64,000 bases of DNA from Monodelphis domestica (taxonomy: Eukaryota > Chordata > Mammalia > Didelphimorphia > Didelphidae), in contig NC_077231.1 in NCBI RefSeq assembly GCF_027887165.1, forward strand, positions 126,684,987 to 126,748,986, written 5' to 3'. This document shows, in pieces, positions 1 through 12,508 of the stretch (position 1 is the stretch's first letter; each line of letters starts with the position of its first letter). Made by a program: the position numbers and the translations under genes. Under the pieces are notes generated by a model. That model worked only from the letters and a program-made list of their open reading frames with translations. It was not told where the DNA came from and searched no databases.

Positions 1-44
1 TCAGTTGTAATAAGGAAATTTCCTATATAAATATAATTGGCTCA

Positions 45-545
45 ATATTGGACATGTTGAACTTAAGATGTTTAATATGCAGTTGGAGATGCTAGTCTGG
101 TGATTGAGAGAGAATAGGGCTGGATAAATAAATAGATCTAAGAATCATCAACACAGATGGTAATTCAATCTCTAGGAGCTGATAAGATCAACAAGTGAAT
201 ATTAAAAAAATTATTTATACTAAATCTCTCTTCCAATTAGGCTTGACTTGGATAAAACTTAAGTAAAGATGATTGAGTAGTGGTCATTCAGGTGGAAGGA
301 AAATGAGAGAGAGTAGTGTCATGAAAATCTAGAAAGAAGGGTATCAGTGAGAAAAAGATTATAAGATAATGCCAAAAACTATAGAGACATTAAGAAAGAT
401 AAGGACCAAGTAAAAACTGTATTAGATTTGGAAATTAAGAGATCATTGGTAACTTTGGAGAGAGTGGTTTTAGTTGAATGATTTCATTGGAAGTAGAGTT
501 GAGATGAGATGGTGGCAGAAGGCTTCTAAATGATGTGAGTTGGGG
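45..545 (+). repeat. Ancient dispersed mammalian repeat (class not assigned)
   Basis: Phrases such as 'gttggagatgc', 'agaatcatcaacacagatgg' and 'gagatcattggtaactttgg' follow each other in the order of a long dispersed repeat common in marsupial DNA. The tract at about 40145-40700 looks like another part of the same family. It has no coding capacity that I can see. The class is left open because I cannot run a repeat library. Confidence 0.55.
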
Positions 546-1147
546 AGAGATCAATACATTTGGTAGAATTGGTTCAAGAATATTACTTGTATTTCTTTGT
601 ATATGAAATGAGGGGTATATTTTCCTTATTTCATTCCTGTAAGAACAAATGGATTGTTATATCTGAAGTGTCCTGTTTCAACAAAGACATTTTAATTTAG
701 GTGGTAGAATTGCAATGTATGCCACTTTTTTTATTTGTAACTTTGATAGTAGGATTGTTAAAATGGATTAATGAGAGCTTGGGAGTGTTTTCCAGTGAGT
801 AAAAAATTAAGGGATGCACATGTCCTGAGACTTGGTCACCATCTCAAGTTCTTTTGTTAGAAGATAAAAACATTTCTTAAAGTCCTACTTTGTATAACAA
901 GTTGCAATGCATAATCCATATTTAAGGCCTTTTTCTTTTTTAAAATTGTTACTTTTAACAAAATAATTTCCAATCCTGGGGGGTGGGGGGAGTGGAAAGA
1001 ATGCTGAATTTGGAGTCAGAAGACATTTTTATCCCTGATAAAAAGCCTAAAGCTTGTAGGATTTTCAGCAAAGCACATCTCAAGACTTCATTTCTCTCCT
1101 CTGTAAATTTAGAAGGTTGGACTCATTGACCTCTTCCTTCTTTCTCA

Positions 1148-1315
1148 ATACTGTGTATTGTCTTCAAGGCCAAAGAGTGGTAAGGACTAGGCAATGGGGG
1201 TTAAGTGACTTGCCCAGAGTCACACAGCTGGGAAGTGTCTGAGGCCATATTTGAACCCAGGACCTCCTGTCTCTAGGTCTGACTCTCAATCCACTGAACC
1301 ACCCAGGTGCCCCCT
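1148..1315 (-). repeat. Marsupial CORE/tRNA-headed SINE (type A)
   Basis: Read on the minus strand it starts 'ggggcacctgggtggttcag' and runs through the CORE phrase 'agctgtgtgactctgggcaa' to a tail close to 'aatacacagtattgag'. This is the family called type A in this annotation; a cleaner copy lies at 40328-40538. Confidence 0.8.
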
Positions 1316-3738
1316 AGATTTAAAGTTTTTTAAAGACAAGGCTTGTACTTTATTTAGCTTTGTATTTCTCCCAATATCTGGCACAGTTCATTGCATAATA
1401 CTTTTTATGTTTTGAATGAATGAATCTTCTTTCTTACTAGACTTTAAGGCTTTTATTTACAGCAGTATCTCACAATTGAAGAGAAAAATTATACAATGTA
1501 CAATTCAATTCCCCATTTATGAAATGCTTGCTATATGCAAGGCACCATACCTTATAACATGGGCTAATAATAAACATGCTGCATGGAGTCCTGCAATACT
1601 CGAGTACTGGCCAAACCAGAATAAAATGTAATTGGAAAACATTTAACAAAATAAAAATAAACTAGAGCATTGATAATGTTAACAAGTGGTTATTTTTTTT
1701 TTATGCTGTGGAAAGGAAATATATAAGAATATCCTATACCCTGCTACAAACCTCACATTATTCCCCGGTTTTTCATATCCTCCCCATCTCTCCCAATAAG
1801 TATTACAATGCCAATATGTATCACTAGGGGTGTTTAGGCAGTAGGGATCTGATATATAGTTTAGTGGCTTTGTTTCTATTTGACACCATTGCTTTAAGAC
1901 ATCATTTAAAAAAAAACACCAATATTCCAGGGAATGAGAATCTGGCAGCTGCATTCTATCACTATTATAAAGGAACATGAGTTTCTACTAGATAATGAAC
2001 TGAGATTTTTCTGATTTCTACTTTAAAATCTTTTTTAAAGTTTAGTTAAGTTTCTTTCCTTATTAACAGCAAAAGTATCAAATACTCACAAAGTACAAAG
2101 CACTATGCTATGCATCTGTATACAGAAAGGTATAAAATAGTGGTCTTATAGAATCTTACAGGGCAATTGGGCAGACAGAAACTTTACATAGATTTGAAGA
2201 AATAAAACTAATCGTAACTTTAATTTTTTGCCTTTTGTCAAATTCTACTTTGTTATAGTTACTTTGGGTGCACATCTCATTTCCACTATTAATATGGTTG
2301 AGGTGACAGTAGTGTGATTTTTCCATTGCTAAAACATAAAGAATCCTAAATTCTATAAGTTTTTAAACTTCAAAAGTCTTTCGATACTATGTAGCCTGAC
2401 CTCACTGAAAGAAACTGAGCCTGATAGTAATTAAGAGATCTTCCCAGGTTCAGTTGGTAACAGAGACAGAACTAGAACACACAGGTCTCTTGACTTGTAG
2501 TATACTAATTTTTCCATATTTCTTTTCCATAAAGGAGATCCATAGCATGGACAACTTAAATATCATTTGTTGTTGATGTTCTAATGGATGTGTTTTTAAA
2601 TGGTAGAGTCGTGGGATTTTATAGTCAGAAAAGACCCATTAATTAAACATTTATGGAATGCCTACAAATAGGTTCTGTAGAATTTCATAAAAGGATCTAG
2701 ATTTAGAATCAGAAACTGGATTTGAATCCCAGATTTGCTTCCTATTTGTGTGATAACTGGGCAAGTCACTTATACTATCTGAGCATTGGTTTTCTCATCT
2801 TTTTGCCTGAATGAGTTTGCCTGAATGATCTCGGATATCTTCAGCTTGAGTTTAAGGAATCATTTCTCTGGGGATCAGTTTTTCCCTCCTTAGTAAAATG
2901 GGGGTCATTAGGATTATAGATTTAGTTTGGGAAGGAACCTTAGATGTTTGGCCTTTTATCTTCTTTGAAGTTGAGCTAGATGGCATCTAAGGATTCTTTT
3001 AACTTCAATATAATCATTAGTGCAAAACACAGTTCCTTTCTTCAAGAAACTTCAATCCTAAATGAGGAAAACCCAAGGAACAAAAAATTAAAACACATCA
3101 ATCAGCAGCATCCTTAGACACTGAAACATTGATGATATAAAGAGAAAAAACCCATCAGTCTTTGCCTTCAAGGAGCTTATATGTTTGTTACTCATGGGTA
3201 TATTTGACTATGTCTAAAATTCAGAGAATTCACAATTCAAAGCAAATAATAAAGTCATATTCCATAATCCTGTATTTAGGAGGAATTTGACCTGTGACTG
3301 AGTCTTCATTCAGTGAACTTCTCTTGGGTTATCTGAAGCGCCCATCTAAACTGATTTGTTTGTTAATGCTTTTGTGTGTGTGTGTTTGTATGTGTGGCTT
3401 GCTTGTGTTTCTTCTGTTGGTTCTGGAATGTCTTTATGAGCCTGAGATTATGTAGAATTCAAATCATTTGTCTTCTAGTTCCTATATTAACTATAAGATC
3501 CGATAGAAAATATACTAAAGTTCATAGAGAAATTAAAATCATAGTATTTCATTTTATCTGCGACTAAATATTTTCATAGGCCAGTAAAAATCTATACCCA
3601 CTAATAAAGTACTCTTATGGTTGCATTGAACATTTATATCATGTATTAACTTAAAACTTTGGTGTTTTAGTTTTGTCTTACATTCATATAATTGAATTTG
3701 TTCCATCCTACAAGTTATCTATTTATTTATCTTTAAAG

Positions 3739-3820
3739 CAAAGTGTGGGATGCTGTTTCAGGAGATGAACTGATGACCTTGGCTCATAAACACATTGTCA
3801 AGAGTGTGGATTTCACTCAG
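3739..3820 (+). CDS. STRAP: STRAP coding exon 3
   Basis: This 82-bp exon begins after 'tttaaag' and ends before 'gtatgtt'. Its first base completes the Ala83 codon (acceptor phase 2) and the 27 codons that follow encode residues 84-110, starting KVWDAVSGDELM and ending VDFTQ. KVWDAVSGD closes one WD blade. It differs from the human protein, as I recall it, by a conservative Thr-to-Ser change just before VDFTQ. Confidence 0.95.
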
Positions 3821-3947
3821 GTATGTTAATTTATTTTTATTTTAAGGAACCAGATAAATATTAGAAAGCAGATCATGATTTGTCTTTAATATAAGACATT
3901 TTTAAAGCAATGATGAGTTACCACATAAATGATTAAATATAGGCGCT

Positions 3948-4090
3948 TTTTTTTTTAACCATTACCTTCTGTTTTAGAATTGATACTAAATACCAGTTCC
4001 AAGGCAGATGAGAGTGGCAAGGGATAGACAGTTGGGATTAAGTTACTTGCCCAAGAGTTAGATGGCTAGGAAGTATCTGAACAAATATAA
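3948..4090 (-). repeat. Type A SINE, degraded
   Basis: A T-run followed by 'aaccattaccttctgtttta' is the reversed tail of the type A SINE. The reversed CORE phrase (about 'acttgcccaagagtt') follows. It lies 130 bases after STRAP exon 3 and is older than the 40.3 kb copy. Confidence 0.7.
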
Positions 4091-4771
4091 ACCTTTACTC
4101 TCACACTTTTAAAAAGGGATATGTAATATTTAATATGATATACTAGAAACTGCCATGTGCATGTCTTCCTTATCTTTTTCTGTTTTCTTCAGTATTTACT
4201 TTTTTTCTTAGATCTTTTGTGTTTTATAACTCTTACAACTTACTAACTCTTCCTTTATAACTCCTTTATTTCTATCTCTCTTCTATCCCATCAACCCAAA
4301 CCAAGCCAATTAGAGTCAAATCCTCCCTTATATCAATGTAGTCTAGCAGAATTAAAACCAAACATTACCTGGGTCAGATATTTGTGTTTTTAAAACTTTT
4401 TTTTTTTAACTGATGATTTTCTTGAGATCTTTTCTATCTAATCTTTAGCAAGAGTGTTTTGAAAATGAGGGAGATTTGGTGCCAGAGCAAAAAGATGTTG
4501 AGAGGGAGTCAAGGTCAAGGTCAGAGAAAAAGGATTCCTGTAGTACTTTAAGAAAGGCAACAAGAGTGGAATACATAGGAGAAGGTTAAAAGAGCAGCAC
4601 TGTTGACAGTATTCCGTTTTTTGACTTATGCAACTATGACTTGTGATTTTTTTTTTATTTTGAGGAACTTAGTTTTAGAGGAAAATGTCAAAGGAATACA
4701 GAAGATTAATTTTTTAAAAAATTATTAATTTTTTAAAAAATTATTAATTTTTTACTTGTCTGTTTTTTCAG

Positions 4772-4844
4772 GATAGTAACTATCTGTTGACAGGTGGACA
4801 GGATAAACTTTTACGCATATATGATTTGAACAAATCTGAAGCAG
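4772..4844 (+). CDS. STRAP: STRAP coding exon 4
   Basis: This 73-bp exon has a strong polypyrimidine tract and CAG acceptor, and a GTGAGT donor. It encodes residues 111-134 (DSNYLLTGGQDKLLRIYDLN, then KSEA) plus the first base of Glu135. It contains the GGQDKLLRIYD strand pattern of a WD blade. An A+T-rich direct repeat of 'ttaattttttaaaaaatta' units lies just upstream in the intron. Confidence 0.95.
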
Positions 4845-4862
4845 GTGAGTCCACTTTTTCCT

Positions 4863-4945
4863 TAAACCATTACCTTCTGTTTTAGAATCAATAGTAAGTA
4901 TTGGTTACAAGGCAGAAGAGTGGTGAGAGTTAGGCAATATCAACT
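4863..4945 (-). repeat. Type A SINE, 3' fragment
   Basis: The reversed tail 'aaaccattaccttctgtttt' and 'ggcagaagagtggtgag' are present, but the copy ends before the CORE. It begins 18 bases after the STRAP exon 4 donor, the closest repeat to a STRAP splice site. Confidence 0.7.
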
Positions 4946-5317
4946 AATTTTGCTTTCAAATAATAGGCACTTAATAAATGTTAATTGAATCAACCAGAGA
5001 TGATTCTCCCATCTGGTGATGGGATAGTTGTCTATGGTCTTTAAAGATATGTAGGACTGGAAAAAATTGTTCCTCTTCTGCTTGGTTTCAACATATAAAA
5101 TTCTGAAGAGACTTCCAATGTAAAGAAATCTGTTCTGTGATTTTGAGTCTTAAGGAGTTGCTTGGGATCACAACCATTATGTTTTAATATTAGGAATCAA
5201 ATCCATTGAGATTAGCTATACTGTGCTTTCTCTTTACAGTGAGTGCTGGTGGTGTTGGGGCTTGTGTGTAGATATAGATACTTTTTACTTAACAATTTGA
5301 GAACTGAATTAAAGGGT

Positions 5318-5510
5318 TATAGATTTATAGCCAAAAGGAACCTGAGAGATTATTGTATCCAACCCCCTTATTTTACAGATGGAGAAATTGAGACCTAGCC
5401 AAAGTGGGTTGTCCAGAGTTATAGAGCTATCATCTCAGATGACACTTGAATCTAGTGGTTCTTCCTGACTCCCAAGTCCAATACTCTCTTTATTAAACTA
5501 CTGAGCCTCA
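5318..5510 (-). repeat. MIR-type SINE, reversed
   Basis: The phrase 'ttattttacagatggagaaa' followed by 'gttgtccagagttatagagc' and a 'gaatctagtggttcttcctg' end is the reversed MIR/CORE pattern. It lies in the STRAP intron between exons 4 and 5. Confidence 0.65.
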
Positions 5511-6061
5511 AATAGTCATCACACATGTGATATTAAACAGGCTATATGCTATATTGAAGACAAATACATGTGTTGGCCCAGTTATTAACTGGAATAATTT
5601 AATAATATATAATTTAATAACATAGGCTTTGTAAGGTTCAATATGAATATAGTATGGCCCTGTATCTGTGGGGGATATGTTCTAAGACCTACTGTGAATA
5701 GGACACACACACAGTACTATATGCTGTCTTTGCTTTTGCTCTTCTGCTTAGTGTTCTGTGGCTTCCTCTCCCCTTTTCCCCTCAACATTTTCAAAGAGGG
5801 GGAAGGTGTTAAAAGTGAATGCAAGCATTGCAGGAGGCCATGCATGGGGGTTGACTGGGGATGACTGAAATGTGGATATCAAAGCCCTGGATACTGGGAC
5901 TCTATAATCACAACTTTTCTTGAAGCCTGAGGGTAATGATACCTGTACTAGCTACCTCATAGGGTTTTTGAGAAGTTTTTTATAAAAAATAAAATATAAT
6001 ATGCATTTAAAGAAATATCAACTCCTTTTCCTACTTAATATTTCTTCTTTCCTATTTTAAG

Positions 6062-6158
6062 AACCTAAGGAAATCAGTGGTCACACCTCTGGTATTAAAA
6101 AGGCTTTGTGGTGTAGGGATGATACACAGATTCTTTCAGCTGATGACAAAACTGTCCG
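6062..6158 (+). CDS. STRAP: STRAP coding exon 5
   Basis: This 97-bp exon begins after 'ttttaag' and ends before GTGAGT. It completes Glu135 and encodes residues 136-166 (PKEISGHTSGIKKALWC and ILSADDKTV), then two bases of Arg167. The GH dipeptide in ISGHTSG and the SADDKTVRLWD pattern, continued in the next exon, are WD40 hallmarks. The stretch WCRDDTQ differs from human WCSEDKQ, a surface loop that looks variable. Confidence 0.95.
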
Positions 6159-6284
6159 GTGAGTACTCTACCAAAAGGCAAGAATTCTAAACCTAAGACT
6201 TCATCAGCTTAAGAAAATTATAGCCATATTTTGAAATAGTTTCCTTTGTAATCTTTTGTTAAAGACATTTAAAGACATTCTGAC

Positions 6285-6357
6285 TGAGGGGTCCATAGCT
6301 TCACCAGATTGCCCAAGGGATTTATGAGTCCATGATATGAAAATTTAAGAACCCTTG
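6285..6357 (+). repeat. End fragment of a DNA transposon of the 60.65 kb family
   Basis: The run 'ggggtccatagcttcaccag', 'cccaagggatt' and the final 'aatttaagaacccttgct' matches the terminal segment of a short inverted-repeat DNA transposon; a fuller copy lies at 60654-61128. It is non-coding. Confidence 0.5.
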
Positions 6358-6618
6358 CTATAAGGAATTATATATTTTTCATGATTTGATTTCATTTATG
6401 TTTTTATATAGACTTCACATCCTGTTGAGTACTTTTGTTTGATTTTTGTGTCTTTAGCTGTACTGTGTACACTGTAAAGAAAATAAATGTATGAAGAAAT
6501 TGATAAGAATTTTTTTACTCATTACATTTGAGTAATTAGGTGGAGGAATTTCTTATCAAGTTTGAGAACAGTTTTTTTGTTTTTGTTTTATGAGTAACTG
6601 AACAAAAAACAAACCTTA

Positions 6619-6800
6619 GAGGGCAGCTGGGTAACTCAGTGGATTGAGAGCCAGTCTTGGGTTTAAATATGATCTTGGACACTTCCTAGCTGTGTGACGA
6701 ATCACTTAACTCCCATTTTCCAGCCCATACTCATCTTCTGCTTTGGAACCAATACACAGTATTGATTCTAAGATAGAAGGTAAGGGTTAAAAAAAAAAAC
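6619..6800 (+). repeat. Type A SINE
   Basis: It starts 'gggcagctgggtaactcagt', has a CORE segment with a small deletion ('gtgtgacgaatcactta'), and ends in 'cagtattgattctaagatag' plus 'aaggtaaggg' and an A-run. It lies in the STRAP intron between exons 5 and 6, in the sense direction. Confidence 0.85.
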
Positions 6801-7081
6801 TTAGCTTTTTAGTTTCTTGGTTAGTGATTTAAAAAGGTTAGGTTTCAGTTGCATTGGCACAATATAGTTTAGTTCACTTTACCAAAAGATTAATAAATTA
6901 TATTACCCAATAATGCTGACTTAGTATTGTAAAAAACATAAGATGTTGTATTAATAGTTACAGTCTTAACATAAATTTGTTATACTAGTTATGTTTGTAT
7001 CTTACAGATAACTTTGGTAGTTATGTAAATCTTACCTAAGCTTTCTCTTACCTGCCTCCTTTTTTAAAAATTCCTTTATAG

Positions 7082-7219
7082 CCTCTGGGATAGAGCAACG
7101 ATGACAGAAGTAAAGTCTCTAAATTTTAATATGTCAGTTAGCAGTATGGAATATATTCCTGAAGGAGAGATTCTGGTAATAACCTATGGGAGATCTATTG
7201 CATTTCATAGTGCAGCAAG
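7082..7219 (+). CDS. STRAP: STRAP coding exon 6
   Basis: This 138-bp exon lies between 'ctttatag' and GTATGT. It completes Arg167 and encodes residues 168-212, including LWDRATMTEVKSLNF, EYIPEGEILVITYGRS and AFHSAA, and leaves two bases of Ser213. The reading frame and the GEILVITYGRSIAFH segment match STRAP closely. LWDRAT replaces human LWDHAT. Confidence 0.95.
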
Positions 7220-8617
7220 GTATGTCATATTAATAATGCTTTTTCACATTTTCCTTTAAAGAAATTGGGTGACTTGGAATTGTAATATAGGGACTATGTG
7301 TGATTTTATTTATTTCAAAATTTCAAAATAATATATTTTCAAAATGAGCAACTTGGTTCCATTTTGGATCTTTTTCGACTCCAAATATATATATAGAGAA
7401 ACTTGGCTCATGTTTCTTTTTTTTTTTTAAGTACTTTTTGTTTAAATTTAACTCTTGGCTATCACTCTTAGTTACTATTTGATAGATCTGTCAGTTACTA
7501 AGTTATTGGATAGTTGCTCTTCAATTACTTGATTGTGAACATTTTTTATCTTAAATATTTTGTGATTTTAAAAACTTCTTGGTTTTGATATTATTTGCAT
7601 AAATTATTTTAACACAAGGTATCTCATTAACAAATTGATTTTGATATTTTATATTTTTTTTAATGGTCATGTTGAGGAACATTAATGTTGAGTTGTATTA
7701 TTTCTATGAGAAGCCTTTTGTAAACCTTGGGTTCTGAAGGTCAGCCAACTTCCAAACTAAAGTAATTACTAACAGGCCTCAAGGTATCTCACTGAGCCGA
7801 ATTCTTTTGTTTTTTGGTCAAGGCAGGATGGAGAACTGCTTCTTATTTATTTGTAATATGAACTCTCCTGCTATTGAATTTTGACTCCTTTAAAAGTAAG
7901 ATGGTTGGTGAAAAATAAGATGGGTCTGGGGAAAGCAGACTCACATGCCCTGTGATGAAGTGCTGAGGGAGGAGTTAGAGGTTTCTAAAGTCCACCATCT
8001 CTTAAATATCTGACAAGGGGAACTGCCAGGGGAGTTTCTAAGATTGATCTGTCATGCCAGTCAGAAAGAGGACACTGTTCCTTCCTGGAAGGAAGCTATT
8101 GGAAAAGATCCATTCTTTATTGATGTGATTGCCTTCCCCCCTTAATAAACAATGTTATTCTCAGAGAAATGGCCTCCTATTCTTTATTAGTTGCAATCCA
8201 AATGCTACAATGTATTCTCTGTTAACAATGAAACAGTGTGTATGTACTTAACACAACTGCAACCCAAGGCTGACTACTCCATTCTGAAAGTTTTGATACA
8301 GCAAAGTTTCAGTATTAATCCTCTGATTATTCCTCTTTGCTTTCAGAAGTCACCCAAGAAAATCCATGTGATAACCTTATAGTTACACTTCGTGGATTTT
8401 CATTTGATTTCATTTTTCAACTGTGGACTCTTCTGTTTACAATTTTGATTCTCTTATACCAATGCAGTCTTTTTTTAAAGTAAATGACAATTACATTGAC
8501 AAGAAGTTTGACAAAACTTGCATTTAAAAAAAATCATTAGCTACAAAACATTTTGTTCTATGCATATAGTTTGTTCTTTGTACATATTACATTTATGCTT
8601 CTTTCTCTTGTTTTTAG

Positions 8618-8754
8618 TTTGGAGCCAATTAAATCCTTTGAAGCTCCTGCTCCCATTAATTCTGCATCTCTTCATCCTGAAAAAGAATTTCTTGTTGCGG
8701 GTGGTGAAGATTTTAAGCTTTATAAATATGATTATAATAGTGGAGAAGAGTTAG
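8618..8754 (+). CDS. STRAP: STRAP coding exon 7
   Basis: This 137-bp exon lies between 'tttttag' and GTAAGT. It completes Ser213 and encodes residues 214-258, including LEPIKSFEAPAPINSASL, EFLVAGGEDFKLYKYD and NSGEEL, plus one base of Glu259. GGEDFKLYKYD is a WD blade end. The open frame continues into flanking intron on both sides by chance. Confidence 0.95.
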
Positions 8755-9059
8755 GTAAGTAATCTTTTAAAAAAGTGTTGGAATTATCTTTTATTTTAAA
8801 ATATATTTACATATATTTGTATGCATATATGCATATGTAACTGGCTAATTTACCCAGTTATAATTAGTTGAAAACTCACATAGAGATAATATTGTGGGGT
8901 AACTGGGTAATAGGCTTATCTTTTTAAGCACCAGTGCATTTTAAGTTTTTTGTCATTTGAACAGAAATTTTTATGAAATAACCTGTTTTCTCAAATAAAC
9001 AGTGACACTTTCTTAAACAGAATATACCAAATATAATTTCACCTTTTAAATTCAGAATT

Positions 9060-9205
9060 AAAGAGGCAATATAATATAGTAGGTAGTACTCTAGAATTTG
9101 AGTCAGAAAAGGATTGAATTCCTCCTGGTAATAGCCATGTACCTTGTATAAGTCCCATAAACTGGCTGAGCCTTAGTTCTTTCATGGGTAAAATGGGAGC
9201 AAAAG
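9060..9205 (+). repeat. MIR-type SINE
   Basis: The order 'gtagtactctagaatttgag', 'cttgtataagtccca', 'gctgagccttagttctttc' and 'gtaaaatgggag' is the MIR CORE and 3' half, old and diverged, inside a STRAP intron. Confidence 0.65.
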
Positions 9206-9849
9206 CAGGCTATGCTTATAGGGCCCTATAAAGTGCCAGTTCTCTCATCCCTTGGCATTATAAACATTGTACTGGATTGTGTTCTATGCTATGCCCTTAT
9301 GGTACATTTTAGTGTGTGGGTAGGAGATGTAGGTGAGGGAGAGGGGACAAGTTTGGGGAGTTGGCTTATGCCAGTACTAAAATACCATATCAGTGTTTTT
9401 TTCAACTGTTTCAATTTTGGTATTTTTTTTTCTGTTGATCTATAACTTCTTGATGCTATCAACACATCTTTTTTAGTACATCATTCACTTTCCCATACTT
9501 GTTACAACTGGATGTAAAATAATGGACTCTGAATTTTTCTATTAATCTGGTATAGGAGGATATTAACCTTTTGGATTGCTCAGAATCCTTTTATGTTTCT
9601 GAATTTCAGATAGTTGACGTATTAAGATGATATCACAAAAAATTTTTTAGTTTACAAAATGGGAATTCTTAAAAAATGGATTTTGGATCCTATTGTTATT
9701 TTATTTTCTGGACACTATTAATTGAATATTAGCATATTAATTGAAAAGCAGGCAGTAGGATTTTCTTAAATATGGGGCCACATTGCATGTGACCTCATTA
9801 TGTGAAAATACCTCTCTTTGATTAAGTATTCACTATTTCATGTATTTTT

Positions 9850-10017
9850 TAAAAATCCTTGCCTTCCATTTTAGTATAAATTTTAAGATAAAAGAGTGGC
9901 AAGGGCTAGGCAATTGGGATTACATGACTTGCCCAGGGTCGCATGACTAGGAAGTATCTGAGGGAAGGTTTGACCTCCAAGTCTGGTTCTATATCCACTG
10001 TGCTGTCTAGCTGCCCC
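9850..10017 (-). repeat. Type A SINE, reversed
   Basis: The reversed tail ('aaatccttgccttccatttt') is followed by reversed CORE ('tgacttgcccagggtcgcat') and a reversed head ending 'ctagctgcccc'. It lies in the STRAP intron between exons 7 and 8. Confidence 0.8.
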
Positions 10018-11121
10018 AAATTTACTATATTTTAAAAAATAGTAGTTAAGACTGATTTATTTAGTTTTGGCTCCCATCTAGTTCTAGATTAACACATCAA
10101 GAGTGTAATAAGTCATAAGTGTGTGCTATTATCTTTTTTAAATTTTTCTTCAGTTAGGAATTTTATTCGGTGATTTTGTATCATTTGCTTATTATCTTGC
10201 CTGCCAGCCTTTTACTCTTTTGTAGTTCCATTTTAAGGGTGGACATAGAAAAGGGAAAAATAGAAATGAATAGTTGGGCTTTTTATTATAATTGTGGAGA
10301 AGATAGTACAGAATTTTAGAGTTATAAATTTAGTCTTATTCTTTCCTTTCCCATATGCTATGATTACTGTGAGAAAACTTATGTAACATTTAATTGTTTT
10401 TTTCATGATTTTTATTTCCTTGAATTTCTATAATGGTGTTTAACGCAACAGTTTTTGTTTTAAGATAGGGTATAGATTAAGAAATTAAGTCACATAAAAG
10501 TTTTGACTTGCCCAAGTAGTTCTTAACTCTTGAGCCTATATCTCCAGTCTTTCTGCTGACTTTGCTCTTTATTGATGTATTCTGATTAAAGAATTCAGGG
10601 TATTTGTATGGTTGGATCAATTTTTTGTGAATATAGAAATTAATTCAGCAATTATTTGAGTGCCTGATGTCTCCAAAATACCATTCTAAATTAAAATTGA
10701 ATAATAACCTTAGTCTTAAAATAATATATAAACTAATGTGGATTGTTGAATTGATGAGATTAGTAGAGAGAAAAAATGGTCTTAGATCTTTGAAATTGAG
10801 CAAACTGAGAACAGGAGCATCATTGTAAATGTGATAATGGTTAGGAAAAACCTGAAAACTTGATTTATGGCAGGAAATAACTAGAACTTATTTGTACTTA
10901 AGGAAGTATCTGAAATTGGCAACATTACTAGATTAAGCTTGTTGCTCACTAGACTCAAGAAACTAAAATTGTCAGAGCACTAATTTTAATTTTTATTAGA
11001 TGGGAGCCTAGAGCTGGAAGAGTCTTGAAATGAAATGAAAAGAGTAAAGGATTTCTCTTTTGGCCATAGTTGGAATTTGTTTCCTAGAGCTTTAGGTGGT
11101 AATCTTTTTCTTCTTTTCTTT

Positions 11122-11285
11122 AAAACCCTTATGGTCTGCCTTTGATTGATTCTAAGGCAGAAGAATGGTAAGAGCTATTCCATTGCAGTTAAGTGACTTG
11201 TCCAGAATCACATAGTTAGGAAGTGTCTGAAACTAGATTTGAACCCAGACTGGGTTCTCTATCCACTGAGCCACCTAGCTCCTCC
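11122..11285 (-). repeat. Type A SINE, reversed
   Basis: The reversed tail 'aaaacccttatggtctgcct' is followed by 'gtgacttgtccagaatcaca' and 'ccactgagccacctagctcc'. It is about 380 bases before STRAP exon 8. Confidence 0.8.
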
Positions 11286-11662
11286 TAACAGTACTCTTAG
11301 TGATCAAGAATAGGGAGGTCCTAGAAACAGAACTGTCTACACTTAGATCCACATTCTAACCTATTACTGATGTCCTCTCCTCGATGGGAAGACTTATTTC
11401 TTGCTTGGTTAGGGTTAGTTAGAAGCAAGCTGTCCAGGCTATCTCTAGTCAGAAAAATTTGTAAAAGTATTCAAAAAGAGAAACTTGAGGAACAAACAAT
11501 ATACCATTGTCGGCAACTTTGCAGGGTATAATAGTATTTGTAAATTTTAAAAATTAGTTCAGTGCTTCTCTCCAGCTTTATAATTAATAGACTTTTCTCC
11601 ATAGATTATCCATTTTTACCTATTCATTAATTAATGATCTAACCAAATGTTTCTTTTTTCAG

Positions 11663-11812
11663 AATCCTATAAAGGGCACTTTGGTCCTATTCACTGTGTG
11701 AGGTTTAGTGCTGATGGAGAACTTTATGCTAGTGGTTCTGAGGATGGAACATTGAGACTATGGCAGACTGTGGTAGGGAAAACATATGGCCTTTGGAAAT
11801 GTGTGCTTCCTG
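11663..11812 (+). CDS. STRAP: STRAP coding exon 8
   Basis: This 150-bp exon lies between 'ttttttcag' and GTAAGA. It completes Glu259 and encodes residues 260-308, including [33 protein letters not shown] and [10 protein letters not shown], plus one base of Glu309. It is the last full WD repeat and the most conserved exon in the window. SADGE replaces human SPDGE. Confidence 0.96.
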
Positions 11813-12442
11813 GTAAGAATTTTATCTGAAATGTTTGGCATTAAACATCCTAGCTTTTTGTTGTAAAATAGGTTATTAGAATAGATCTAATATAACTTAA
11901 TAATTTTAAAGAAGTAAAAGGGATTAAGGAATCTCCCACATGTTCTAACCTATTTTTGTTCTTGTTTCTAAAAAATTTTAACCACATAATGGTGAAAAAT
12001 AGTCAATTATGATATATTTCTAAATTGATCTACTGTAGGATCTATTCATAAAACATAGACATGTTCTATATATATGTATGTGTATGTAAAATTTACCAGT
12101 ATAATCTTAACATGTTGCTATCTACAGTTATTCTAATTTTGGGTTGGGTGTGCCCAAGATTCTTTTGGACCTTAAAAAAACTGGCAATTGGTAACAAGAT
12201 TCTTTAATTATTGCTCTTCAAATAGCTGTTGGAGACCACATGATATTTTTGGAGGGAAAGGCATCCTATGCTATTTTTGATTCTTTAGTAACTAGAACTC
12301 ATTTGTTGTTTGTAGCATTTCATCATAAGGCTTTGTATGGCACAGTCTTTGTCTAATATTTTTATTAAAAAGTAATAGAAAATTCTAGTGACTGACAAAT
12401 CAATTTTAACATTATTTAATACTTAAGCCTTTGTTTCCACAG

Positions 12443-12508
12443 AAGAGGAGAGTGGAGAGCTAGCAAAACCGAAGATCAGTTTTCCAGAGACAACAGAAGA
12501 GGAACTAG
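12443..12508 (+). CDS. STRAP: STRAP coding exon 9
   Basis: This 66-bp exon lies between 'tttccacag' and GTATCA. It completes Glu309 and encodes residues 310-330 (EESGELAKPKISFPETTEEE, then L) plus one base of Glu331. It starts the acidic C-terminal tail after the propeller. The donor GTATCA is weaker than the other donors in this gene. Confidence 0.93.

Larger units (their letters stand above)
1..3738 (+). other. STRAP intron (3' part), mostly old repeats
   Basis: No coding exon is seen here. It holds an ancient dispersed repeat at about 45-545, a reverse SINE at about 1148-1315, MIR-like sequence at about 2690-2820, and unassigned AT-rich sequence. STRAP exons 1-2 must lie upstream of base 1. 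The short open frames in this part have no splice or family support. Confidence 0.75.

Noticed and set aside
8191..8382. A short extra STRAP exon upstream of exon 7
   Set aside because: No acceptor and donor in matching phase, and STRAP residues are fully accounted for without it.
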